Below, piece by piece: positions 9,063 through 17,408 of a stretch of DNA of 34,473 nucleotides. The notes under the pieces are model-generated. The model had not been told where the DNA came from, made no database searches, and saw only the letters and a list, made by a program, of their open reading frames with translations. A program made the translations under genes and the position numbers. Each line of letters begins with the position of its first letter. Within the stretch, counting starts at the first letter, position 1. This DNA comes from Burkholderiaceae bacterium (GTDB lineage Bacteria; Pseudomonadota; Gammaproteobacteria; Burkholderiales; Burkholderiaceae_C), in assembly GCA_019745615.1 (NCBI GenBank), contig JAIESZ010000216.1:1-34473 (forward strand). Direction: 5' to 3'.

Positions 9063-11441
9063 ATGAAAAACATCATTGGGCAAATCGCCACAGAAATCCG
9101 CATCACGGTGCCGCAAGTCCAAGCGGCCATTGAGCTGCTCGACAGCGGCGCTACCGTGCCTTTTATTGCCCGCTACCGCAAGGAAGCCACCCAAGGGCTG
9201 GACGACATCCAACTGCGTGAGCTGGAGGTGCGCCTGTCTTACCTGCGCGAACTGCAAGAGCGCCGCGTGGCGGTACTGAAAAGCATTGACGAGCAGGGCA
9301 AACTGACCGATGCCTTGCGCGCCGCCATCGCTGCCGCGCCGACCAAGCAAGAACTGGAAGATATTTACCTCCCCTTCAAGCAAAAGCGCCGCACCAAAGG
9401 CCAAATAGCCCGCGAGGCAGGCATCGAGCCATTGGCCGATAAGCTGTTTGCCGACCCGACATTGAACCCCGCTACCGAAGCCTTGGCCTTTTTGCGCCCT
9501 GCGCAGGTGCTCGACGATGGCAAACCCGGCCCCGATTTTTCGACCGTGCCCGCCGTGCTGGATGGGGTGCGCGATATTTTGTCGGAGCGCTGGGCCGAAG
9601 ATGCGCCGCTGGTGCAGTCGCTGCGCGAATGGTTGTGGGCTGAAGGTCTGCTGCGCAGCAAAAAAATCGACAGCAAAAACGAAAACGATCCTGAAGTCGC
9701 CAAGTTCCGTGATTATTTTGACTACGACGAACCACTGGGCCGGGTGCCATCGCACCGGGCGCTGGCGGTGTTTCGAGGGCGAGCGCTGGAAATTTTGGAT
9801 GCCAAACTGGCGCTGCCGATGGAGCCCGAACCGGGCAAACCCAGCCTCGCCGAGGGAAAAATCGCCCTGCATTTGCGCTGGAGCCACGCCGGGCGCGCTG
9901 GCGACGATTTGATTCGCAAATGCGTCGCTTGGACGTGGCGCGTCAAACTGAGCCTCTCGACCGAGCGCGACCTGTTCAGCCGCCTGCGTGACGAGGCAGA
10001 AAAAGTCGCTATCAAAGTGTTTGCCGACAATTTGCGCGATTTGTTGCTGGCCGCCCCCGCCGGGCCGCGCGTGGTGATGGGGCTAGACCCGGGCATCCGC
10101 ACGGGTGTCAAGGTGGCGGTGGTCGATGCCACAGGCAAGCTGGTCGATACCGCCACCGTGTACCCGCACGAGCCGCGCAAAGACTGGGATGGTGCCCTGC
10201 ACACGTTGGCCTTGTTGTGCCAAAAGCACGGCGTGAACCTGATTGCCATTGGCAACGGCACTGCCAGCCGTGAAACCGACAAATTGGCCGCTGATTTGAT
10301 CAAATTGTTGTCTAAACAGGCAGAAGCCCAAGAGCAGCAAGCGTTAGTAGCTATCGAAAAGATAGTGGTCAGCGAGTCTGGTGCCTCGGTCTATTCGGCC
10401 AGCGAGTACGCCAGCCAAGAAATGCCCGACGTGGATGTCAGCCTGCGCGGCGCGGCCAGCATTGCCCGGCGCTTGCAAGACCCGCTGGCCGAGCTGGTCA
10501 AAATCGACCCCAAAAGCATCGGTGTCGGTCAGTACCAGCACGACGTGAACCAGAGCGAACTGGCGCGCACCTTGGGCACGGTGGTCGAAGATTGCGTTAA
10601 TTCGGTCGGCGTTGATTTGAACACCGCCAGCGTGCCCTTGCTGTCGCGGGTTTCGGGGCTATCGGCCAGTGTTGCCAAGGCGGTGGTGCGCTGGCGCGAG
10701 GCCCACGGCGCTTTCCAAAACCGCAAACAATTGATGCAAGTGTCCGGGCTGGGGGCCAAGACCTTCGAGCAAAGCGCTGGCTTTTTGCGCATTCGCGGTG
10801 GCGACAACCCGTTGGACATGACCGGCGTTCACCCCGAAACCTACCCAGTGGTCGAGAAAATCATGGCCCACACCGGCCAGCCCGTCGCCGCCCTGATGGG
10901 GCGTGCTGACATGCTCAAAGCGCTGCAACCGGCACTGTTTGCCAACGACAAATTTGGCACCATCACCGTGCAAGACATTCTGGCCGAGCTAGAAAAGCCG
11001 GGCCGCGACCCGCGCCCAGATTTCAAGGTGGCGCGCTTGAACGACGACGTGCAAGACATCAAAGACCTGAAAGAAGGCATGGTGCTCGAAGGCACAGTCA
11101 GCAACGTGGCGCAGTTTGGCGCTTTTGTCGATCTGGGGGTGCACCAAGATGGGCTGGTACACGTCAGCCAGTTGGCACACAAGTTTGTCAGCGATGCGCG
11201 CGAGGTGGTCAAAACCGGCGACATCGTGAAAGTCAAAGTGCTGGAGGTCGATGTGCCGCGCAAGCGCATCAGCCTGAGCATGAAACTCGATGCCGCCCCA
11301 GCCCGGTCAGGTGGCCCACGCGACAACCGCTTTGAGGGCGCAGGGCGAACCCACCAGCCCCTGCGCCACGGCAACCCGGCACCAGCCGCCCCATCGAGCA
11401 TGGCCGCAGCTTTTGCCAAACTACAGGGCAAGGGCCGCTAA
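9063..11441 (+). CDS. tex: Tex family transcription accessory protein (RNA-binding, S1 domain)
   Basis: ATVPFIARYRKEATQGLDD, VMGLDPGIRTGVKVAVVD, DVSLRGAASIARRLQDPLAELVKIDPKSIGVGQYQHDV, C-terminal S1 domain. Start set at MKNIIGQIA rather than the longer ORF start at 8946. Confidence 0.96.
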   Translation: MKNIIGQIATEIRITVPQVQAAIELLDSGATVPFIARYRKEATQGLDDIQLRELEVRLSYLRELQERRVAVLKSIDEQGKLTDALRAAIAAAPTKQELEDIYLPFKQKRRTKGQIAREAGIEPLADKLFADPTLNPATEALAFLRPAQVLDDGKPGPDFSTVPAVLDGVRDILSERWAEDAPLVQSLREWLWAEGLLRSKKIDSKNENDPEVAKFRDYFDYDEPLGRVPSHRALAVFRGRALEILDAKLALPMEPEPGKPSLAEGKIALHLRWSHAGRAGDDLIRKCVAWTWRVKLSLSTERDLFSRLRDEAEKVAIKVFADNLRDLLLAAPAGPRVVMGLDPGIRTGVKVAVVDATGKLVDTATVYPHEPRKDWDGALHTLALLCQKHGVNLIAIGNGTASRETDKLAADLIKLLSKQAEAQEQQALVAIEKIVVSESGASVYSASEYASQEMPDVDVSLRGAASIARRLQDPLAELVKIDPKSIGVGQYQHDVNQSELARTLGTVVEDCVNSVGVDLNTASVPLLSRVSGLSASVAKAVVRWREAHGAFQNRKQLMQVSGLGAKTFEQSAGFLRIRGGDNPLDMTGVHPETYPVVEKIMAHTGQPVAALMGRADMLKALQPALFANDKFGTITVQDILAELEKPGRDPRPDFKVARLNDDVQDIKDLKEGMVLEGTVSNVAQFGAFVDLGVHQDGLVHVSQLAHKFVSDAREVVKTGDIVKVKVLEVDVPRKRISLSMKLDAAPARSGGPRDNRFEGAGRTHQPLRHGNPAPAAPSSMAAAFAKLQGKGR

Positions 11442-11457
11442 AGCGCGGGAACTGTTC

Positions 11458-12267
11458 ATGGACTTCACGACCCTGCTGGCGCTGCCGACCGAACTGCCCA
11501 GCCAGCCACGCGCTGTGGCCTTGCTGATGAACGAACTCAAGCACGAGGAGCCTAACCTGCGGCGGGTGAACCAACTTTTTGGCACCGACCCAGCGCTGGC
11601 TGCACGTTTGCTGGAGCAGGCCAATTCGCCCGCATTTGCGCTGCAAGGGCAGATTGCCGGCATTTCTGAGGCGCTGGCGCTGCTGGGCGTGGCGCAGTTG
11701 CGCAGCTTGGTCAATACAGCCCCGCTGGGCACCACCTCGCGCTCGGTGCCGGGCATGAACATGCAGCATTTTTGGCGCTACAGCCTCAATACCGCCAAAC
11801 TAGCGCGCTCGCTGGCGGGCAGCGTGCAGCAAAGCCAAGTGGCTGCCTACACCGCAGGCCTGCTGCATGGTTTGGGCGAGATTTTGATCCACCGTGCCCA
11901 CCCGGAAAAAATGGAATCGTTCAACGCATTGGCACCGCCGCTGGACATTCGGCGCGGCAAGCTGGAGCAGCGCTTGTTTGGGTACTGCTATGGCCGCGTC
12001 AGCGCAGCACTGGCCCGGCGTTGGCAGTTGCCGCAATTGGTGGTCGATGCCCTGAACTACCAACACGCCCCGTTTGATAACCGCGCTTACGAGCCGCTGG
12101 CGGGCGTGGTTCATTTGGCCTCGTGGCGTGCCCGCGCCCGTGAAGCGGGCCTGACCGACAAAGAAATGGCCGTAACCTTTCCGGCGGAGGTCGGCTTGGC
12201 GCTGGGCTTGGACATTGACATGGTGCTGCGCCAAGACCCGATTGATTGGTTGGCGCGGCATGGGTGA
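11458..12267 (+). CDS. HDOD domain-containing protein
   Basis: MDFTTLLALPTELPSQPRAVALLMNELKHEEPNLRRVNQLFGTDPALAARLLEQANSPAF... matches HDOD organisation; start chosen downstream of the tex stop. Confidence 0.85.
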   Translation: MDFTTLLALPTELPSQPRAVALLMNELKHEEPNLRRVNQLFGTDPALAARLLEQANSPAFALQGQIAGISEALALLGVAQLRSLVNTAPLGTTSRSVPGMNMQHFWRYSLNTAKLARSLAGSVQQSQVAAYTAGLLHGLGEILIHRAHPEKMESFNALAPPLDIRRGKLEQRLFGYCYGRVSAALARRWQLPQLVVDALNYQHAPFDNRAYEPLAGVVHLASWRARAREAGLTDKEMAVTFPAEVGLALGLDIDMVLRQDPIDWLARHG

Positions 12268-12564
12268 AATTCCAAACAGATTGGAATCGTAAATGGGCCA
12301 AGAGCAAGGCGTTGAATCGGTCAAAATTAAATCGGTTGCAGGTGTTTGATGGTATGGATTAATTCTGTATTGCCTGAAAATATATCTCAATCAAAATTGG
12401 CCCTCTTCATGTTGGATGCAAGAATAAATTTATGAGCAAAGTTCATTAAAACTACAATAGGAAGCACCTTGAATTGCAGAACAACCTCGCAAGGTTTTAA
12501 TCAAAAACCCATTGCAAATGGATGATGGCCTCACCCATACCACTGTGAAGTCAGTAAGTTAATT

Positions 12565-12606
12565 GACTACGACTACGACTACGACTACGACTACGACTAC
12601 GACCAC
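12565..12606. repeat. Hexanucleotide tandem array (GACTAC)6 plus one degenerate unit (GACCAC)
   Basis: Six perfect GACTAC units at 12565-12600 followed by GACCAC. Confidence 0.97.
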
Positions 12607-12727
12607 GGCGCGGGATTTTTCGAGTGAAATTAAGTTTTTAGACGGCTGATTCCCATTGGAAAATGACCATCCAAATTTTTCTGGTCGGGATAGGCCTGTA
12701 AAATAATTTTTTCTACAGGGAGTAACC

Positions 12728-14125
12728 ATGACGATTAATAAACAAAGCATTGCCACGGCTGTTGATACGACACGCCGACAGTTAACAGGATTGTTCTGCG
12801 GCAGCGGGCTGCTCACCTTGGCGGGTTGTGGCGGCAGTGGCGCAGATACTACAGGTACTGTAGTAGATACATTGCCAGCTATTCCGCGTATCACACTGGC
12901 CCCTCAATCTACCAGTGCTATAGAGGGAAAAACCTTCACCTTAACCGTAGAAGCCTCTGGTTTGAACCTGACTTACCAATGGAAGCGCAACGGCATCGCA
13001 CTGAATGCTGCAACAGGCAACAGCTTGCAGCTCACCGCCACCAGTGCCGATAACGGTGCAAAGTACACCGTAGTGGTCAGCAACTCGGCAGGCCAAGTGG
13101 AAAGCACTGCGGCAGTGCTGACCTTGAAATCGAGTGGCACTATCAGCTTGCTGGCAGGCGGTTTGGGCGCAGGTGCATCGGCCCAACCAGGTCAAGTCGA
13201 CGGTCAAGGTGCCCAAGCCCGGTTTGCCAACATGAGTGCCAGCTGTGTGGACCAGAGTGGCAACGTCTATGTAATCGACGCGTTGGCGAAGACCTTGCGT
13301 AAGGTCACACCCACGGGAATTGCTTCTACCTTGTTCACCGACTTTCCTTCCGATGGCGGTCTAGCGGTAGACGCCCAAGGCTATTTTTACGGTGTGCGCA
13401 AACACGCCATCATCAAGGTGGCACCGTCAGGGATACAGCAGTTGTGGGCCGGGCAAATCGATGTGCTGGGTTTTGCCGATGGCACCGGTGCAATGGCCAG
13501 TTTTGCCCGACCAATGGGTCTGGTGTTTGACGCGCAGGGTAACTTGCTGGTCGGAGACTCTCCCAATGCGACCCAACCAGATTCTTTGTCTGTGTATTTG
13601 AACTACACCTACGGTGGAACGATTCGCAAGATCACCCCCGCTGGTGTCGTCAGCACCATTGCAGGTATAGCGGGCCAACTTTTTTCTCAGTACAGCATAT
13701 ACGTGTCAAGCACTCCTTTTCCGAATCCGGATCTCATGTTCATTTCGGCAAGCGCCTTGGCGACGGATGCCACTGGCAGGATATGGGTGCTCGACCGCTC
13801 AGGTGTTCGCCGCATTGATGCACAAGGTAGCACCCCCGTCTGGCTGTTGCGCCACGGCAATCCAACCTCCATGTCCTACGCTGTGGGTTCATCAGGGGAT
13901 GTCTACGTTGCTGATGGGCATGTGATCAGCAAATTGAGCGCTGATGGAACCAAAACGGTGGTGGCCGGTGTAGATGCACCCGATCATGAGGGCGTTCACC
14001 ATGAGGGCGTTCAGCTTGGTGCACTGCCTGGTAGCTTGGGACAGGTCACATCCATTGCTTGCGGCGCAGAAAATGTTTTGTATGCTTGCTCTGAAAATTC
14101 TGTTTTGCGGATTCAGATGGCCTGA
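12728..14125 (+). CDS. Putative lipoprotein with Ig-like domain and NHL/beta-propeller repeats; possible Tat-type lipoprotein signal
   Basis: TRRQLTGLFCGSGLLTLAGC gives a twin-Arg stretch and lipobox LAGC; Ig-like YQWKRNGIALNAATGNSLQLTATSADNGAKYTVVVSNSAG; repeated NHL-like strands such as VDQSGNVYVIDALAKTLRKVTPTG. Confidence 0.82.
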   Translation: MTINKQSIATAVDTTRRQLTGLFCGSGLLTLAGCGGSGADTTGTVVDTLPAIPRITLAPQSTSAIEGKTFTLTVEASGLNLTYQWKRNGIALNAATGNSLQLTATSADNGAKYTVVVSNSAGQVESTAAVLTLKSSGTISLLAGGLGAGASAQPGQVDGQGAQARFANMSASCVDQSGNVYVIDALAKTLRKVTPTGIASTLFTDFPSDGGLAVDAQGYFYGVRKHAIIKVAPSGIQQLWAGQIDVLGFADGTGAMASFARPMGLVFDAQGNLLVGDSPNATQPDSLSVYLNYTYGGTIRKITPAGVVSTIAGIAGQLFSQYSIYVSSTPFPNPDLMFISASALATDATGRIWVLDRSGVRRIDAQGSTPVWLLRHGNPTSMSYAVGSSGDVYVADGHVISKLSADGTKTVVAGVDAPDHEGVHHEGVQLGALPGSLGQVTSIACGAENVLYACSENSVLRIQMA

Positions 14126-14146
14126 TTCGTCAGAATGTGGCTCGGT

Positions 14147-14223
14147 CGGCTGATTTAATCCATTGAATCAGCCGCTTCCAGACCGATTTCTATTCGGAAG
14201 TGACCGGCCTAATTTGGCCGGTC
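14147..14223 (+). terminator. Two adjacent hairpins downstream of the lipoprotein gene (14147-14174 and 14202-14223); possible terminator or processing structure
   Basis: CGGCTGATT-N10-AATCAGCCG and GACCGGCC-TAATTT-GGCCGGTC, both perfect stems; no clean U-tract follows. Confidence 0.4.
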
Positions 14224-14270
14224 GATGTTATTTGGCCAATAAAACCAGAAATTTTATGAGGAATCGAGCT

Positions 14271-14612
14271 ATGCATGGTAAGTCAGTGAGAGGCAAAAAA
14301 ATTAATTCTACCGAAGATGATTATCAAATAACTCCTGCTGGAGTTCTTATTATGTTGGCTTATTATGCCTATGATAAAACAGGGGAATGCCCGCCAGAAG
14401 TCCGTGATCGTAATTTAGAAAAGGTAAATGCAGTTTTGTCAGCAGCGCGCATTGGAGGATTTATGCAAGCCGATGTTCTGGAAACGATTTTATCTCAAAG
14501 AGAAATTTCAGCACGAACTGGAGCGTTGGCTGTAGCAGCCTGCAACGCTGCCGGACAAGAGGCTTTGGTTAAAATATTTGGCGACCCAAGAGCATTAAAA
14601 AAACACCATTAA
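14271..14612 (+). CDS. Hypothetical small protein (113 aa) immediately upstream of an MCP gene
   Basis: ATG at 14271 preceded by GAGGA-type SD (tatGAGGAatcgagctATG). MHGKSVRGKKINSTEDDYQITPAGVLIMLAYYAYDKTGECPPEVRDRNLEKVN... not recognised. Confidence 0.65.
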   Translation: MHGKSVRGKKINSTEDDYQITPAGVLIMLAYYAYDKTGECPPEVRDRNLEKVNAVLSAARIGGFMQADVLETILSQREISARTGALAVAACNAAGQEALVKIFGDPRALKKHH

Positions 14613-14628
14613 ATAAATTAATATTTGT

Positions 14629-16188
14629 ATGAATTTGTCTAACATTAAAATAACAACAAAAATTGGAATTGGATTTTCCGTTATTTTGTTGATGGCGCTT
14701 ATTCAAGGAATTGTGGCGCTGGTGCAGCTTTCTGATGTTCTGAAAATAACAGAGCAACTCGCAAACAAAAATTTGCCCAGTGTGGAGACTGCAAGCCAAA
14801 TACAAGGGTATGTTGCCACCATTCGCAGGTTGGAGGCGCGCCATGTGCTTGCCAATAATATGGGTGATAAAGAAAGCCGGGAGTCAGATATTTTATCAAA
14901 TCGTAAAAAACTAGCGGATTTGGAAAGTGTTGCTGCTGTTCTTTATGAGTCTGAGGTGGAAAAGAAAATATGGAATAATTATGTAAAAAATCGGGATGTT
15001 TGGTATGCGGAGTGGGATAAATTGCGGTCACTTTCGTTAAAATCAAACGAAAGTCCGGCTGATTTTGAAGCTTCTACCCATCGTTTTAACGATGCTTCGC
15101 AGAAAGCTTTTTCGGCAACTATCAAAGAAGTGCGCGCCCTGAGTGATTTTAATAAAGACGAAAGCGTCAAAGCAGGAGCCTCTGTAAAAGAGGTGTTTAA
15201 TCATTCTCGCACTGTCTTGGTGGTATCTGTCATTATCACCGTAGTTCTTGCTGGTTTTTTTGCTGTAGCCATCTCCAATTCTATTGTTAAGCCCATTAAA
15301 GAGGCAGTGCGAACTGCTCAAAGTATTGCAGAAGGAAATATGACGGTGGCTCTGCGTGCGATGGGAACCAATGAAGCAGCACAGTTATTGCAATCACTTG
15401 AATTGATGCGAGTCGGTTTAATTCAAGTTGTTAATAATGTGCGCAATGGTTCGGAAAGTGTAGCGGCTGCGAGCGCACAAATTGCCCAAGGAAATAATGA
15501 TCTCAGTGCCCGAACAGAGCAGCAGGCCAGTGCATTAGAGCAAACAGCAGTATCTATGAGTGAATTAAGCTCACAGGTAAAGAAGAATGTGGACAGTGCT
15601 CGGCAAGCAAATCAGTTGGTTGAAAATGCTTCAACCGTTGCAATCCAAGGTGGACAGGTGATTGGAAAAGTAGTGAACACCATGAAAGGAATTAATGAAT
15701 CTTCACAGAAGATTTCAGAAATTATTGGTGTCATTGATGGAATTGCGTTCCAAACCAATATTTTGGCCTTGAATGCAGCGGTCGAGGCAGCAAGAGCAGG
15801 AGAGCAAGGGCGTGGTTTTGCAGTCGTTGCATCCGAGGTGCGATTGCTGGCAGGACGCAGTGCTGAAGCCGCTAAAGAAATCAAAAATTTGATTCATTCG
15901 AGTGTCAATAGTGTTGAACAAGGAACGCTGTTGGTCGATCAGGCCCGAGAAACCATGAATGAGGTTGTCGAATCGATTCGATCTGCGACGGACATGATGG
16001 GCGAAATTAACGCAGCCAGTTGCCAGCAAGCCGCTGGGGTAGCACAAGTGGAAGATGCGGTAAACCAAATGGACCAAGCCACACAACAAAATGCAACCTT
16101 GGTAGAAGAAATGGCGGCCGCTGCCGATAGTCTCAAGAGCCAAGCGGGCGAACTGGTCGAAACGGTCGCGGATTTCAGATTGGCCTGA
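14629..16188 (+). CDS. Methyl-accepting chemotaxis protein (TM-periplasmic-TM-HAMP-MCP signal)
   Basis: Signal-domain hairpin motif ISEIIGVIDGIAFQTNILALNAAVEAARAGEQGRGFAVVASEVRLLAGRSAEAAKEIK; two TM segments and HAMP region. Confidence 0.96.
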   Translation: MNLSNIKITTKIGIGFSVILLMALIQGIVALVQLSDVLKITEQLANKNLPSVETASQIQGYVATIRRLEARHVLANNMGDKESRESDILSNRKKLADLESVAAVLYESEVEKKIWNNYVKNRDVWYAEWDKLRSLSLKSNESPADFEASTHRFNDASQKAFSATIKEVRALSDFNKDESVKAGASVKEVFNHSRTVLVVSVIITVVLAGFFAVAISNSIVKPIKEAVRTAQSIAEGNMTVALRAMGTNEAAQLLQSLELMRVGLIQVVNNVRNGSESVAAASAQIAQGNNDLSARTEQQASALEQTAVSMSELSSQVKKNVDSARQANQLVENASTVAIQGGQVIGKVVNTMKGINESSQKISEIIGVIDGIAFQTNILALNAAVEAARAGEQGRGFAVVASEVRLLAGRSAEAAKEIKNLIHSSVNSVEQGTLLVDQARETMNEVVESIRSATDMMGEINAASCQQAAGVAQVEDAVNQMDQATQQNATLVEEMAAAADSLKSQAGELVETVADFRLA

Positions 16189-16284
16189 GCGTGATGGCAT
16201 GAAGTTAGTGCCTTGAATGGCACAGCAGTGGCAAAAAACACCACTACCAACGCACCTTGAACTGGCTTGCACGGGTCATCATTG

Positions 16285-16304
16285 CAACAATTCAATAATT
16301 GTTG
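16285..16304. promoter_or_regulatory. Candidate ArsR operator: CAACAATT-CAAT-AATTGTTG dyad
   Basis: Perfect 8-bp arms, 4-nt spacer, ending 12 nt before the arsR start. Confidence 0.7.
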
Positions 16305-16316
16305 GATAATTGCTCT

Positions 16317-16655
16317 ATGGAAAAAACCACTGCCACCACCGTTTTTGAATCCTTGTCTTCGGGCGTGCGTTTGGATATCTTTCGGCTGTTGGTACGGCAA
16401 GGGCCGTCGGGGTTGGTGGCCGGAGAGATCGCTGCGGCCCTTGATTTGCCGCCGACCAATTTGTCGTTTCACCTCAAGGCGCTGACACAAGCCGGACTCC
16501 TCACGGTAGTACAAGAGGGGCGCTACCAACGCTACCGCGCCCACATCGCTTTGATGGTCGATCTGATTGACTACCTGACTGCCGAATGCTGTACCGGCCA
16601 TCCGGTGCAATGTGGCTTGCCGCCGAGCGTGGCCGAGACACTTTGCACTGGTTGA
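16317..16655 (+). CDS. arsR: ArsR/SmtB family transcriptional regulator
   Basis: LSSGVRLDIFRLLV...AAALDLPPTNLSFHLKALTQAGLLTVVQEGRYQRYRA winged helix; C-terminal AECCTGHPVQC cysteine cluster; beside arsC and acr3. Confidence 0.9.
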   Translation: MEKTTATTVFESLSSGVRLDIFRLLVRQGPSGLVAGEIAAALDLPPTNLSFHLKALTQAGLLTVVQEGRYQRYRAHIALMVDLIDYLTAECCTGHPVQCGLPPSVAETLCTG

Positions 16656-16714
16656 GCTGCCACAACGCCTTACCCCACCCCTTGTTTTTCCTCTTTTGAC
16701 TTGGATCTGTCCCC

Positions 16715-17242
16715 ATGACCAATCCCGCTACGGTTCCTGCTCCTTTAAATATTTTGTTTCTTTGCACGCACAACTCCGCCCGCAGCATCTTGGCCGAGGG
16801 CTTGTTGAACCACCTGAATCGCAAGACGACCCATCCGCGTTTTCGGGGCTACTCGGCAGGCAGCAGCCCGCGTGAGAACCAACAACCCAACCCGCTGGCA
16901 CTCGAAGCATTGGCGCAGGCCGGTATTTCGGTGGCGGGCTTGCGCAGCAAAAGCTGGGACGAGTTTGCGGCCCCCGATGCACCGTCCATGGATTTGATCA
17001 TCACCGTATGCGACAACGCTGCGGGCGAGGTCTGCCCGATCTGGCCCGGTCGCCCCGCCACCGCCCACTGGGGCTATCCCGATCCCTCAGAGGGTGATGC
17101 CCCTGAAGCACAAAAGCGCGATGCCTTTCGTGCCACCTTGCTCGCCATCGGCAAGCGCCTTGATATTTTGATGAATCTGCCGCCCGAAAAACTGCAAAAA
17201 GCCCTGCTGCAAGATGCTGTCCGTGCTTTGGCAGCTAAATAA
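16715..17242 (+). CDS. arsC: Arsenate reductase, low-molecular-weight phosphatase family
   Basis: NILFLCTHNSARSILAEGLLNHL (CX5R-type P-loop); operon context. Confidence 0.92.
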   Translation: MTNPATVPAPLNILFLCTHNSARSILAEGLLNHLNRKTTHPRFRGYSAGSSPRENQQPNPLALEALAQAGISVAGLRSKSWDEFAAPDAPSMDLIITVCDNAAGEVCPIWPGRPATAHWGYPDPSEGDAPEAQKRDAFRATLLAIGKRLDILMNLPPEKLQKALLQDAVRALAAK

Positions 17243-17255
17243 GCTTTCTCACATT

Positions 17256-17408
17256 ATGAGCACCATTAGTACGCGCAACGAACTCCACGGGATGGAGGCT
17301 GTAGCCACACAACACGCCGAGCGTTACGCCGTGGTGTCCTTGCTCCAAGACGAGCCGGTCGGTGTCGAGCGCTTGCAACGCTTGGCCTTGGGCGGGGCCT
17401 TGCTATGA
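17256..17408 (+). CDS. Small ORF (50 aa) between arsC and acr3
   Basis: MSTISTRNELHGMEAVATQHAERYAVVSLLQDEPVGVERLQRLALGGALL; its stop overlaps the acr3 start. Confidence 0.4.
   Translation: MSTISTRNELHGMEAVATQHAERYAVVSLLQDEPVGVERLQRLALGGALL

Noticed and set aside
11290-11457. Upstream extension of the HDOD ORF
   Set aside because: Overlaps the 3' end of tex out of frame; HDOD homology begins at 11458.
12269-12287. attccaa-acaga-ttggaat hairpin after the HDOD gene as a terminator
   Set aside because: Weak AT-rich 7-bp stem with no T-tract; not enough to call.
12565-12606. Considered as a CRISPR array
   Set aside because: Contiguous 6-bp tandem units with no spacers.
12559-12894. Minus-strand ORF starting near the lipoprotein and ending in poly-Val
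   Set aside because: The poly-Val is a translation of the GACTAC array; no RBS or domain support.
14163-14270. Upstream 36-codon extension of the small ORF
   Set aside because: It runs through two perfect hairpins and lacks an SD; ATG at 14271 has a good GAGGA site.
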